Shown: positions 32,881-42,441, numbered from the stretch's first letter. The stretch is 64,000 bases of DNA from DATLED01 sp035525495 (GCA_035525495.1 DATLED010000022.1:44620-108619), one strand, 5' to 3'. Program-made: numbers and translations. Notes: a model not told the origin generated them from the sequence alone.

Positions 32881-35201
32881 TCTCCCGCACCACGATGCAC
32901 CTCGTTGAACCGTTTACGGCGGCGGGCCACGCCGCTCATGACCAGCACAATCAGCGTCCCGAAGGAGACGCCGGCGCCAAGGCGGAGCCCGGGCGGCTCG
33001 TACGACAGCCGAACCCGATGGAAACCGGCAGCGACCGGCACACCCTGCACGAGGGCGTTGGTCCTGACAACGGGGGCAGGGCGACCGTCGACGGTTGCAG
33101 TCCACCCAGCCGACCACGACTGACTGGCGACCATCAATCCGGCGCGATCGGCGACGAGGTCGACGGTGAGCGCTCCGCTCTCCCACTTCGTTGCTTGCAC
33201 GGTGGCCACGGACCCTGGCCGGTTGGCCCGCGCGCAGGTCTCGCAGTCGGTCTCGATGACGGCCGTTGCCGCCGGGTCGAAGGAGTCGGCCCCGACGAGA
33301 CCGGCGAGCGCATCCGCGCGCGAACCTCTTCGAACCTCGCCGACGACGAACACGTCGGGCAGTCGCGGCCGGTAGTCGTAGCGGACCAGTCCCGTACCGG
33401 GGATCTCGTGCCCCGGTCCTTCGAGCACGCTCGGCTCGACGACCGGCGGCGTGATCACCGTCGTCACCCGCAGGAGATCGAGGGTGTGATTCCCCGCGGC
33501 CAACAACGGTCGGGTGTCGTAGATGGCGCCGAAGTAGTTCATGTTGCCCGCCGCTTGGAGGTACGCGGTCGGCGCCAAGGGCTCATAGCCGTTGGCCGAC
33601 CGAAGTCCCTTCGCGCCGGTGATCTCGGGGTAGTCCGACAGCCTCGTGATGTACGGGCCCGCGAACATGAACCGATCGATGCCCCCGGGTTGGTCGGCGA
33701 CTGCGCCGAAGGTCGGCGTCGTCGTAGGCGACAACGACGACGTCACGGTCGCGATCGTCGGGCTCTTGCCTCGCCACTCGCTGAACGTCCCGTAGGTCAC
33801 GATGAGGTCGAGCGCGACGACGGCGGGGACGACCCATGCCGACGTTCGCGTTCCCCGCACGAGGGAGAGGGAGCACACCACTCCTCCAATGGCGAAGGCG
33901 AGCGGCGACGTGATCGCGAACAGCACCGTCCGCCCGTCCGCGATGTGGGCGCCAGCCGACCTCACCGCGAACATCGTGACCAGGACGAGCAGAGCGAGCA
34001 TGGGCACGAACGCCTGTGGGAGAACGGCGCGCCACCGGCGGGGAACATCACTCGAACGGAGACTGGCGACGCCGTACGCCGCCAACATTGCGACCGCGAG
34101 GTCGAGCAACACGATGTAGCGCGCCCACGACCGGAACTGCCCGAACGGCGGCACGGCGTACACCACCCGGCCGAACGGGGTCGCGGCGCCCGTCGCCATC
34201 AACAGACCGAGCGCACCGAGTCCGACGAAGGCCACGACACGGCGATCGTGTCGGGCCACCCGAAGTCCGACCGCCGCCAACACCAGAGCTGCCATACCGG
34301 GATACCCGTTCAACTCGGCCATCGTCCATGAACCGGCGTAGGCGAACGAGAGCGGCCCGGACGGCGACGCCGTCCCGAACAGGTTCGGGAACAGCAGCAA
34401 GGGAAGGTGGGAGAGGGGGAACGAGTACGAGGTGGCAGTCGCGTAGTCGACGGCGGCCCGTCCACTGGCGCTGACCACGTTGGCCGTCGGAAGCAGCTGC
34501 ACCGCAGAGAGGCCGACGCCGACGACGACGACGAGGCCGGCCAGGAGCAGCGGGCGGAGGTGCTGGTCGCGGAATTCGAGGGCGGTGATGGCGGCGGCGT
34601 AGGTGCCGACCATCAACAGCGCGATCAGGAACACCTGCGCGTGACCGGCGAGCAGGGCGAGGGCGAGCGCGCCGCCGCCCAGGAGCAGCCGCGTGGACGA
34701 CAAGCGCTCCCGGAGGAGCTCATAGCCGAACAGCACCCACGGCAGCCACGCCGCCGAGGCGACCAGGTTCTGGTGCGACAGGTGCCCGAACATGAAGCCC
34801 GAGAGGGCGAAGCACAATCCGCCGGTCAGGGCGGCCGTCTCGTCGCCCGTGAGCCTGCGGGCCAGGAGGAAGGCTCCGATGGCGGCGACGGCGAAGTCGA
34901 GCATGACCAGCGCGTTGTTGGCGAGGGCGGGCGATGCCACCAAGAAGAGGAGGTTGGGCGGGTAGAACGCGCCGACCTGACCCATCCCGAGGAGCGGGAT
35001 GCCGGCGAACGAGTTCGGGTTCCACACCGGCAGGTGACCGGCGGCCCAGTGCCGCGCCGCCAGCAGGTGGAGCGGCAGGAAGTAGGCGGAGCCATCGTCG
35101 GGAGCGATGACGCGGCCGGAGAGAAGGCGATCCGCGAACGCGGCCAGCGGGGCCACGCACAAGACGAAGAGACGGATGAAGGCGCTCTTCCGGAAGTTCA
35201 T
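32877..35201 (-). CDS. YfhO-like polytopic membrane protein
   Basis: 774 residues from the ATG at 35201 (two GTG codons at 35213 and 35210 are alternatives). About a dozen membrane helices with a large extracytoplasmic C-terminal domain before the last helix. Features of YfhO/GT-C-type proteins include the early WNPNSFAGIPLLGMGQVGAFYP loop and the late SWSAGWTATVDGRPAPV motif. YfhO proteins help glycosylate cell-envelope polymers; the substrate here is unknown. It runs divergently from the collagen-like gene, whose 3' side has a second protein of the same general type. Confidence 0.82.
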   Translation of the reverse strand: MNFRKSAFIRLFVLCVAPLAAFADRLLSGRVIAPDDGSAYFLPLHLLAARHWAAGHLPVWNPNSFAGIPLLGMGQVGAFYPPNLLFLVASPALANNALVMLDFAVAAIGAFLLARRLTGDETAALTGGLCFALSGFMFGHLSHQNLVASAAWLPWVLFGYELLRERLSSTRLLLGGGALALALLAGHAQVFLIALLMVGTYAAAITALEFRDQHLRPLLLAGLVVVVGVGLSAVQLLPTANVVSASGRAAVDYATATSYSFPLSHLPLLLFPNLFGTASPSGPLSFAYAGSWTMAELNGYPGMAALVLAAVGLRVARHDRRVVAFVGLGALGLLMATGAATPFGRVVYAVPPFGQFRSWARYIVLLDLAVAMLAAYGVASLRSSDVPRRWRAVLPQAFVPMLALLVLVTMFAVRSAGAHIADGRTVLFAITSPLAFAIGGVVCSLSLVRGTRTSAWVVPAVVALDLIVTYGTFSEWRGKSPTIATVTSSLSPTTTPTFGAVADQPGGIDRFMFAGPYITRLSDYPEITGAKGLRSANGYEPLAPTAYLQAAGNMNYFGAIYDTRPLLAAGNHTLDLLRVTTVITPPVVEPSVLEGPGHEIPGTGLVRYDYRPRLPDVFVVGEVRRGSRADALAGLVGADSFDPAATAVIETDCETCARANRPGSVATVQATKWESGALTVDLVADRAGLMVASQSWSAGWTATVDGRPAPVVRTNALVQGVPVAAGFHRVRLSYEPPGLRLGAGVSFGTLIVLVMSGVARRRKRFNEVHRGAGE

Positions 35202-35282
35202 GCTGGACACCACAATTCGTAAGTCATTTCACGCTCCGTGACCGTGTCACCATCGGCCCGCTCGAGAAACTATGGTGGTGCG

Positions 35283-37736
35283 GTGCATCGCCGAACCCGC
35301 TCCGTGGTCTCGAAGTGTGTCCTCGTGGCCTTGCTGGTGCTCGGAGCGCTGGCGGCATCGCCGGCCGTGCCAGGGGCCCTCGCGATGATTGCTGCTCCCG
35401 GCGTGCATGGCGCCATCAGCGGCGCACCCTTCGTCGGCATCAGCGCAGGCCCGAACGGCGGGTACTGGATCGCCGGCGCCGACGGCACCGTGATCAACCG
35501 CGGGCCCGCCCCGTACGCCGGATCCGCCAGCGGAGTCCGACTGCAGGCCGCGATCGCCGGCATCGCCGGGCGTGGATCCGGCTACTACCTGGCTGCGAGA
35601 GACGGCGGGGTGTTCGGGTTCAACGCTCCGTTCCGGGGGTCGATGGGCGGCCAGCACCTCAACTCGCCGATCGTCGGGATCAGCGCCGTGGGTGACGGCT
35701 ACTACCTGCTGGGTTCCGATGGCGGCATCTTCACGTTCGGCGTCCCCTTCCGTGGGTCGACCGGCAACCTGCGACTCAACTCCCCGGTCTTCGCCATGGC
35801 CGTGCACCCCGACGGCTATTACCTCGTGGCCGCCGACGGTGGCATCTTCAGCTTCGACGCCCCGTTCTTCGGATCGGCGGGCGACCGTGCGTTGAGCGCC
35901 CCCATCGTCGGAATGGCCGTCACGCCCAGCGGCAACGGCTACGTCCTCGTCGGCGCCGACGGGTCGGTGCATCACTTCGGCGACGCGCCCAACGTCGGCT
36001 CGCTGTCCGGGACTCCCCTCGTCGCCAAGATCGTCGGCGTCGCCATGACCCGCACCGGGCAGGGCTACTGGCTCCTCGATGCTGACGGCAACGTCTTCGC
36101 CTTCGGCGACGCGCCACAGTTCTCCGCTGCCGCGGGCGATGGAGGCTCGCCAGGCCCGCAGGGCCCGACGGGCAGCACCGGGGCCCAGGGCCCAACCGGG
36201 GCCCAGGGCCCCACCGGTGCCGCCGGACCCCAAGGTCCGCAAGGCCCGTCCGGTCCGCAAGGCCCGTCAGGTCCGCAAGGGCCTTCGGGACCGGTCGGTC
36301 CGAGCGGTCCCGTCGGTCCCAGCGGCGCGCAGGGCCCCTCCGGACCTGTGGGACCGAGCGGTCCCTCCGGACCGTCGGGACCCGGCGGCCCGTGCACCGC
36401 GTTGTGCCCCACTGGTCCCACTGGTCCCAGCGGTCCTGCTGGGCCGAGCGGTCCCGCAGGGCCGAGCGGTCCCGCGGGACCCTCCGGACCGCAGGGCTCC
36501 ACCGGACCCTCCGGACCCCAGGGCGCCGCCGGTCCGAGCGGTCCCGTCGGTCCCAGCGGCGCCCAGGGCCCCTCTGGTCCCGTGGGACCGAGCGGCCCCT
36601 CCGGGCCCCAGGGCATCCAAGGCAACTCCGGCCCGTCTGGACCGTCGGGACCCGGCGGTCCGTGCACCGCGCTGTGCCCCAGCGGTCCCAGCGGACCGTC
36701 GGGACCCGCCGGACCTACCGGAGCAGCTGGACCAAGCGGTCCGAGCGGTCCCCAGGGTGCCGCCGGGCCAATCGGCCCAGGCGGCGGCCCCGGCCCGCAG
36801 GGCCCCACTGGTCCGCAGGGCCCCACGGGACCCGCCGGACCCCAGGGTCCTACGGGCCCCTCCGGGCCCAGCGGACCTTCCGGAGCTCAGGGCATCCAAG
36901 GCAACTCCGGTCCGACCGGTCCTTCCGGCCCCGGCGGCCCGTGCACCGCGCTGTGCCCGACAGGCCCCACCGGGCCCCAAGGCCCGACCGGACCGTCGGG
37001 ACCGACTGGCGCCGCGGGACCGACCGGACCATCCGGCCCACAAGGCCCCTCGGGTCCTCAAGGATCGACCGGGCCCAGCGGGCCCACCGGACCGCAGGGT
37101 CCCAGTGGTCCCTCCGGCCTGCAGGGACCGACCGGCCCCAGCGGCCCCACGGGCTCGCAAGGTCCGAGCGGCCCCGTCGGCGCCACCGGTCCTTCAGGTC
37201 CATCCGGGCCCGGCGGCCCGTGCACCGCCCTCTGTCCGAGCGGCCCCACAGGACCCCAGGGAGCGACCGGCCCGGCCGGACCCTCAGGCCCCTCCGGACC
37301 GATAGGTCCGACCGGACCGGCAGGTCCCAGTGGACCGGCAGGTCCCAGTGGACCGGCAGGTCCGAGCGGCCCGACGGGCCCCCAAGGCCCGAGCGGACCG
37401 ACCGGGCCTCAGGGCCCGTCCGGTCCGTCCGGTCCCTCAGGTCCGAGCGGTCCGAGCGTCGCCCAGAACCGGACGGTCGTGAGCCAGACCCAGAGCTTCC
37501 CGGTCGTCAATGACGGCGATACCTTCGGATTCACCGTGGCGTGCCCGGCGGGTGCGCTGGTGATCGGCGGCGGCGAGTCGATCACGCCGGCCGGCGGGGC
37601 TGTCGTGGCCGTCCGCGAGTCGCGGCCGTCACAAGTGCCCGGCCCCGCCTACAACGCGTGGAGCTCGGCCGGAGTCAAGACGAGCGGCACGACGGGCACG
37701 TTCAACCTGACGATCTGGGCGATCTGCTCGACCTGA
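35283..37736 (+). CDS. secreted collagen-like protein with beta-propeller-type repeats
   Basis: 817 residues from GTG 35283 (GTG 35238 would add 15 residues before the signal peptide). After the signal (CVLVALLVLGALAASP) come six or seven repeats of about 40 residues with the core GYYLVAADGGIFSFDAP, likely a propeller. Residues about 288-725 are Gly-X-Y collagen triplets, mostly GPSGP, GPTGP and GPQGP, interrupted four times by GGPCTALCP at 90-93-residue intervals (first Cys at 371, 461, 554, 647). A 92-residue globular C-terminal domain follows. It is probably a trimeric surface fibre. Confidence 0.88.
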   Translation: MHRRTRSVVSKCVLVALLVLGALAASPAVPGALAMIAAPGVHGAISGAPFVGISAGPNGGYWIAGADGTVINRGPAPYAGSASGVRLQAAIAGIAGRGSGYYLAARDGGVFGFNAPFRGSMGGQHLNSPIVGISAVGDGYYLLGSDGGIFTFGVPFRGSTGNLRLNSPVFAMAVHPDGYYLVAADGGIFSFDAPFFGSAGDRALSAPIVGMAVTPSGNGYVLVGADGSVHHFGDAPNVGSLSGTPLVAKIVGVAMTRTGQGYWLLDADGNVFAFGDAPQFSAAAGDGGSPGPQGPTGSTGAQGPTGAQGPTGAAGPQGPQGPSGPQGPSGPQGPSGPVGPSGPVGPSGAQGPSGPVGPSGPSGPSGPGGPCTALCPTGPTGPSGPAGPSGPAGPSGPAGPSGPQGSTGPSGPQGAAGPSGPVGPSGAQGPSGPVGPSGPSGPQGIQGNSGPSGPSGPGGPCTALCPSGPSGPSGPAGPTGAAGPSGPSGPQGAAGPIGPGGGPGPQGPTGPQGPTGPAGPQGPTGPSGPSGPSGAQGIQGNSGPTGPSGPGGPCTALCPTGPTGPQGPTGPSGPTGAAGPTGPSGPQGPSGPQGSTGPSGPTGPQGPSGPSGLQGPTGPSGPTGSQGPSGPVGATGPSGPSGPGGPCTALCPSGPTGPQGATGPAGPSGPSGPIGPTGPAGPSGPAGPSGPAGPSGPTGPQGPSGPTGPQGPSGPSGPSGPSGPSVAQNRTVVSQTQSFPVVNDGDTFGFTVACPAGALVIGGGESITPAGGAVVAVRESRPSQVPGPAYNAWSSAGVKTSGTTGTFNLTIWAICST
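36148..37457 (+). repeat. collagen-coding repeat tract with four Cys-bearing modules
   Basis: GGN-CCN-rich triplet repeats within the collagen-like gene. A nearly identical block coding GGPCTALCP recurs with the first Cys codon at 36393, 36663, 36942 and 37221 (spacing 270, 279 and 279 bp). Short 18-bp tandem units occur near 37313-37366. Such tracts are prone to slippage and length variation. Confidence 0.85.
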
Positions 37737-39819
37737 TCGCCCGACCCCGGTGCACGAGCCGAGGGCCGATTTCCAACAGGCCCAACGCCAGCGCACCGAA
37801 GACCAACAGCCACCCATAGCTGGGATACGAGCGGTAGTCGAACTCGAGCACGTGGCGTCCAGGCGGCACTTCCCGGCCGACGAAGCTCGGAGCAACGAGT
37901 TGTGGTTCCACGCTGACCCCGTCCACGGTCACGCGCCATCGTGGGTGGAACGTCGTCTTCAAGACCACCATGGCGGCGCGGTCGACGCTGACTTCCGCGC
38001 GGGTTCGACCGTTCTCGAGGTCGGCGGTCTCGGACACGACCGCTCCCGGCGGACCTTCCGCGGGCGCCGCCGCTGCCGAAGGCGATGAGGGTCCGCCGTC
38101 GAGATCGATCGTCGGGAAGATGCGCCGCGCCGGCAGATCGGAGCGCAAGAAGGGCAATGTCCGGTCGCCGATTGTCCGCCGGTCGGCGGCGATGACGCCG
38201 CTGGCGTCGACGACGGCGGTGTAGCCGCTTGTGGGTACCTCCCAGAGAACATGGCGACCGGCCGACCGCAGGAACGTGGCGTCGACCGGCGGTCGCCGCT
38301 CGGCCGGGAAGATCAGATACCGCACGTTGAAGACGTCGTAGTCCGACCTCCGCGTCTCGTCGAAGTTCGGCTCGACCATCGTCGAGAGACTCGAGACGCG
38401 CAACCAGAAGCCGAGTCCATCGGCATCGCGGTTGAGCAGTTCCTCGTAGACGGGCACGGCGCCGATCTTGTACTCGCGGCCCCAGCCCGTGGCCGAGCCG
38501 GACCAGATCCTCCCGCCGCCACGGGCGGCCACCTCGTCGATGAGCGACTGAAGGTCGGTGCCGTCGACCGCGTCCGCGAGCTGCTGGTCGGCGATCCAGG
38601 CACCGTCCTGTCGGTCGAAGGCAGCGATGGAGCCGTACGCGGGCAGCACCACGACCATGGCCGCCAGTGCCAACCCGACGCGGCCGGTCTTGAACGGCAG
38701 GCGTTCGGCAACGTGGTGGAGTCGAGGAAGGATCCATCCCAGGCCGTGGCCGGCCGCCAACAGACTCGCGAGCTGCACCCCCCCGATGAAACGCAGGTAC
38801 AGGTCGTCGGTGCCAGGCAGCAGCCCCGCGGAGGGCCCGGGGATGGAGCGGCCGAGAAACAGGAGCAGCGCCAGCGTCCACACCATCACCAACGCGCGTG
38901 CGCGTTCCGAGCGCCGCCACTCGATCACGCCGACGAGGAGGCCGACTGCCACGGCCGTCGTGATGACGGGCAGGCGGCCCTGATCCAGCAATTTCCCGCG
39001 GGCCAGCCAGCCGAGAAGGCGCGTCGCCGAGTGGGAGAAGTAGCCGATGGTCGGGCGGTCGGCTCCGGCGAAGTTCGCCCACTGCCGGTCGAGGACGCCA
39101 GGGACGATCACCCATGTCATCGCCGCCAACGCGCCAGCGGCGACGACGACGGCCCGTCCGATGCGTCGTGCGACGTCGTCGAGGCACGCCATGGCCCACG
39201 CACCGAGCGCGAGAAAGCCGATCGCCCCGACGACGTAGTGGCACGCGGCTGTCGCCGCCAACAGACCGGCGGCCAGCGTCGGCGACCCTCGGCGACCGAT
39301 GGCACGCCACGAGGTCCCCCAGGCGAGGGGGAGCAGCCACATGGCCCAGCCCTGCGACCACACGCCAAGGCCTCGGAACACGTAGCTGTCGTGACTGAAG
39401 CCGTAACCGGTGACGCTCACCAACAGGGGGCTGAGCGCCGCCGAGACCGCCGCCGCCCTCGGCGGCAGGTCGAGCAGGCGCGCTCCGCAGTAGACGGAGA
39501 CGGGCCACAAGGCGACGAGCAGGTAGTTCGACCAACGGAAGGCAGTGCCGACGTCGAGGACCGTCGAGGCATAGGCGGTGATCACGTGCGGAAGGGTCTG
39601 GTAGTAGTGGAACTGCGGCGACCCGAGGCTCAGGTTGGGATACCAGCCGTCGAGGGGCACGTGGCCGCCAGCGATCCGGCCCCGCGCCCACCGCACCATG
39701 GACAGGTGCATGCCCATGTCGTTGACGTACTGGACGGCAGCCACCTCCGCCCGCAGTGCCCAGAGGTTGAACGCGGTGGCGGCCGCGACGATCAGGATGG
39801 GAAGGCGCTTGCTGACCAC
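37702..39819 (-). CDS. large polytopic membrane protein, YfhO/GT-C-like
   Basis: 705 residues, GTG start. Ten or more helices in the first 420 residues, an extracytoplasmic domain (about 430-660) and a last helix (YGWLLVFGALALGLLEI). The C-terminal KTTFHPRWRVTVDGVSVEP motif parallels the SWSAGWTATVDGRPAP motif of the YfhO-like protein at 33 kb, linking the two. Its 3' end overlaps the collagen-like gene by 35 bp in convergent orientation. A role in envelope or glycoprotein glycosylation is inferred from family and context only. Confidence 0.75.
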   Translation of the reverse strand: MVSKRLPILIVAAATAFNLWALRAEVAAVQYVNDMGMHLSMVRWARGRIAGGHVPLDGWYPNLSLGSPQFHYYQTLPHVITAYASTVLDVGTAFRWSNYLLVALWPVSVYCGARLLDLPPRAAAVSAALSPLLVSVTGYGFSHDSYVFRGLGVWSQGWAMWLLPLAWGTSWRAIGRRGSPTLAAGLLAATAACHYVVGAIGFLALGAWAMACLDDVARRIGRAVVVAAGALAAMTWVIVPGVLDRQWANFAGADRPTIGYFSHSATRLLGWLARGKLLDQGRLPVITTAVAVGLLVGVIEWRRSERARALVMVWTLALLLFLGRSIPGPSAGLLPGTDDLYLRFIGGVQLASLLAAGHGLGWILPRLHHVAERLPFKTGRVGLALAAMVVVLPAYGSIAAFDRQDGAWIADQQLADAVDGTDLQSLIDEVAARGGGRIWSGSATGWGREYKIGAVPVYEELLNRDADGLGFWLRVSSLSTMVEPNFDETRRSDYDVFNVRYLIFPAERRPPVDATFLRSAGRHVLWEVPTSGYTAVVDASGVIAADRRTIGDRTLPFLRSDLPARRIFPTIDLDGGPSSPSAAAAPAEGPPGAVVSETADLENGRTRAEVSVDRAAMVVLKTTFHPRWRVTVDGVSVEPQLVAPSFVGREVPPGRHVLEFDYRSYPSYGWLLVFGALALGLLEIGPRLVHRGRAIRSSRSPRSSG

Positions 39820-39918
39820 GACCGCCTCATCTTGACCGGTGGCTTCGGGTGCTCAGGTGTTCACCCCGTCGACGCGACGACGCGGCTCTCGCCGACTGTG
39901 CTCGCACTTCGGTCGCGG

Positions 39919-40404
39919 TCAGTTCTGAAGGGCGGGCGGGAGCGGGGAGGTCCTGTCCAGGCCGGGACCGGCGAGGAGCCGGACGTCGCGGGGATCGAGC
40001 TTCTCGCCACACTGATCGCACGCGAGGTGCGCGGTCATCTTCGACCCGCACGTCTCGTGCCGGGCGAGCACCGGCTCGTGTCCCTTGCCGACGATGTGCT
40101 TGTCGCCCCACTGCCGCAACGCGGTCATCACCGGCCACAGGGCGCGGCCCATCGCCGTGAGCACGTAGTCCGCGCGACCGCGCCCTTCGTCGTACACCCG
40201 TCGCTCGAGCACGCCCGCGTCGACGAGCGTATCGAGGCGAGCCGCCAGCACGTTCCGGGCGATGCCGAGCCGCTGCTGGAAGTCTTCGAACCTCGTGATG
40301 CCGAGGAATGCATCACGGATGATCAGCAGCGTCCACCACTCACCGAGCACCTCGAGCGACTGGGCGATGGAGCAACTCATGTCGGCGAACGACGAGCGGC
40401 GCAT
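39919..40404 (-). CDS. HxlR-family transcriptional regulator
   Basis: 161 residues from ATG 40404; starts at 40419 or 40434 are possible. The HxlR winged helix is clear: CSIAQSLEVLGEWWTLLIIRDAFLG, then FQQRLGIARNVLAARLDTLVDAGVLERR and the wing ADYVLTAMGRALWPV. Cys16 near the N-terminus is the usual redox-sensitive position. A C-terminal extension carries CGSKMTAHLACDQCGEKL, a zinc-ribbon-like four-Cys pattern. It is divergent from an MFS gene, the typical HxlR target arrangement. Confidence 0.9.
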   Translation of the reverse strand: MRRSSFADMSCSIAQSLEVLGEWWTLLIIRDAFLGITRFEDFQQRLGIARNVLAARLDTLVDAGVLERRVYDEGRGRADYVLTAMGRALWPVMTALRQWGDKHIVGKGHEPVLARHETCGSKMTAHLACDQCGEKLDPRDVRLLAGPGLDRTSPLPPALQN

Positions 40405-40424
40405 GCCCCAGCGTAGCATCGAGA

Positions 40425-40471
40425 GTTGCATCATAAAACTCACAGCGGTAGGCTGGGTTGCATGACAAAAC
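40425..40471. promoter_or_regulatory. direct-repeat operator between HxlR and MFS genes
   Basis: GTTGCATCATAAAAC (40425-40439) and GTTGCATGACAAAAC (40457-40471) match at 13 of 15 positions and are 32 bp apart, three helical turns. The second copy contains the MFS start codon. HxlR proteins often bind directly repeated sites in such intergenic regions. Confidence 0.6.
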
Positions 40472-41880
40472 GTAGCGATGAGGACCGCATCCCGGCGACC
40501 GTGTTCGCGATCACGGTGACCGGCGCCTTCATGGTGGCGCTCGACCTCTCGATCGTGAACATCGCCTTCCCGTCGATCGAACGGTCCTTCGCGGGGGTGT
40601 CGACCACCACACTGTCGTGGGTGCTGTCGTCCTACAGCGTGGTCTTCGGAGCCCTGTTGCTTGGCGCGGGGCGAATCGTCGATCGCTCCGGGAGAAAGCG
40701 CTCGTTCCTGGCCGGCCTCGCCGTGTTCACCATTGGGTCCGCGGCGTGCGCCGTCGCCCCTGCGGCCGCGCTTCTGATCGCCGGGCGGGTCGTGCAAGCG
40801 GTCGGCGCAGCGCTGCTCATGCCGGCGTCGCTCGCCCTCCTGCTCGCAGCCACGCCGGCAACGCAGCGGGCTCGCGCCGTCGCGATGTGGGGTGGCATCT
40901 CGGCTCTCGCCGTGGCCACCGGCCCGTCGCTGGGGTCGGCGCTGGTCGACGCGGGCGGCTGGCGCTGGGCGTTCATCGTGAACCTGCCCGTCGCCCTGGC
41001 TGCCGCCCTCGTCGCCCGCGGGAAGCTCGCGGAGTCGAAGACCGGCGGCAAGGTGCCCGATCTCGTCGGTGTCGGTCTCTTCACCCTCGCCGTCGCGAGC
41101 GTGGCACTCGGCATCACCGAGGGCAGCGCCTGGGGGTGGAGCAGCTGGCGCGTGCTCTGCGCCCTTGCCAGCGCCGTCGTGCTCGCGCCAATGGCCGTGC
41201 AGCGGTCTCTTCGTCACCCTGCACCGGCGATCGACCTGGGCGTCTTCCGATCGCGTACCGTCGCCCTCGCCAATGCCGGCACGTTGCTGTACGCGATCGG
41301 CTTCTTCGCCATGCTGCTCGGCAACGTCCTCTTCCTCACGCGGGTCTGGCATTACTCCACCCTTCGAGCGGGCCTCGCCATCACGCCTGGGCCGCTCGTC
41401 GTCGCCGCCCTGTCGAGCACCACCGGACGTTGGGCGACGAGATACGGCTACCGGCCTGTCCTGGTGTCAGGCAGTCTGCTGTTCGCGCTGGGGGAGCTGC
41501 TCCTCGTCCTGCGCGTGCACACGACGCCGTCGTATCTGCTCGACTGGGCTCCGTCGGCGCTCCTCGTCGGCCTGGGCGTCGCCTTGTCCTTCCCCGTGCT
41601 GAGCGCCGCCGCCGTGTCGGGCCTTCCCCCCGAGAAGTTCGGCGTCGGTGGGGCGATCAACCAGACGTCGCGCCAGCTCGGCGCGGTGCTCGGCGTCGCC
41701 CTGCTCGTCGCGATCATCGGCACGCCGGAGTCGGCGGAGGCCGCGCTGCAGGCGTTCCGGCACGCCTGGGTTCTGTGCGTGATCGTCAGCGTCGCGTGTG
41801 CCGTGCTCGCGCTCGGCCACGTCCGTGCCGCGGTGGTGTCGACGCCCGTCCCGATCGCTGGCGCCGCGTCGAGGCCGTAG
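40462..41880 (+). CDS. DHA2-type MFS multidrug transporter
   Basis: 472 residues from ATG 40462. Fourteen helices are predicted, as in the EmrB/QacA group, with the motif-C-like stretch GPSLGSALVDAGGWRWAFIVNLPVALAA and motif A-like GRIVDRSGRKRSF. DHA2 transporters expel hydrophobic drugs using the proton gradient. The divergent HxlR regulator and the direct-repeat site at its start codon indicate induced expression in response to a toxic compound. Confidence 0.9.
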   Translation: MTKRSDEDRIPATVFAITVTGAFMVALDLSIVNIAFPSIERSFAGVSTTTLSWVLSSYSVVFGALLLGAGRIVDRSGRKRSFLAGLAVFTIGSAACAVAPAAALLIAGRVVQAVGAALLMPASLALLLAATPATQRARAVAMWGGISALAVATGPSLGSALVDAGGWRWAFIVNLPVALAAALVARGKLAESKTGGKVPDLVGVGLFTLAVASVALGITEGSAWGWSSWRVLCALASAVVLAPMAVQRSLRHPAPAIDLGVFRSRTVALANAGTLLYAIGFFAMLLGNVLFLTRVWHYSTLRAGLAITPGPLVVAALSSTTGRWATRYGYRPVLVSGSLLFALGELLLVLRVHTTPSYLLDWAPSALLVGLGVALSFPVLSAAAVSGLPPEKFGVGGAINQTSRQLGAVLGVALLVAIIGTPESAEAALQAFRHAWVLCVIVSVACAVLALGHVRAAVVSTPVPIAGAASRP

Positions 41881-41948
41881 CCGGCGACCTGCACCGCCGT
41901 CCGGTCGATCTCTGTTCCCCGAGCGACGACGTGGTGCATGCTGCGTCC

Positions 41949-42338
41949 ATGGCCAACTCCATCCAATGGACCGGACTCGCCATCGACTGCGCCGAGGCTC
42001 CGCCGATGGCCCGCTTCTACGAGGGGCTGCTCGGGTTCGAGCCCCGTGAGGTCGGCCCGCGGTGGGCCCAGCTGTTCCACCCGGACGGCGGTGTCCACCT
42101 CAACATCCAGGGCGAGTCGTGGTATCGACCGCCGACGTGGCCCGAGCAGCCCGATGAGCTGACGAAGATGTTCCACTTCGAGATCGAGGTCGGGGACCTC
42201 GCGGCAGCCGTTGCGCGAGCACTCGAGCTCGGCGGGACGGAGTCGCCTTGGCAGCCGCCGGACCGGAACCCGGAGCGTCTCAGGATCATCCTGGACCCCG
42301 CGGGCCACCCCTTGTGCCTCTTCGTGAAGGGCGAGTGA
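41949..42338 (+). CDS. VOC (glyoxalase-like) domain protein
   Basis: 129 residues from ATG 41949. One VOC domain of two modules: AIDCAEAPPMARFYEGLLGFEP and HFEIEVGDLAAAVARALELGG, ending DPAGHPLCLFV. The usual metal ligands are partly replaced, a common state for the actinobacterial glyoxalase-like subgroup. It lies 68 bp downstream of the MFS gene and could belong to the same resistance unit, as some VOC proteins bind or modify antibiotics; this is inference. Confidence 0.85.
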   Translation: MANSIQWTGLAIDCAEAPPMARFYEGLLGFEPREVGPRWAQLFHPDGGVHLNIQGESWYRPPTWPEQPDELTKMFHFEIEVGDLAAAVARALELGGTESPWQPPDRNPERLRIILDPAGHPLCLFVKGE

Positions 42339-42441
42339 GCTCGGCGAGGGTTGGCGAGGAGACGGCCGCGCGTCGTCGAGCCACGTGGAACGAGATCTCG
42401 ACAGCCGCTCGCCTCGGCCTTCCCAGGGCGGTCCATGGGGC

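Noticed and set aside
35218..35227. CGTAAGTCAT between the YfhO-like and collagen-like genes, identical to half of the ArsR dyad at 23928
   Set aside because: Only one half-site is present with no inverted partner, so it is taken as chance.
36148..37457. Dense short repeats that resemble a repeat array
   Set aside because: They are in-frame Gly-X-Y codons of a collagen-like gene, without constant repeat/spacer structure, so not CRISPR.
38251..40416. 721-codon open frame antisense to the membrane-protein and HxlR genes
   Set aside because: It spans two real genes and a promoter region and has no recognisable domain; a GC-rich shadow.
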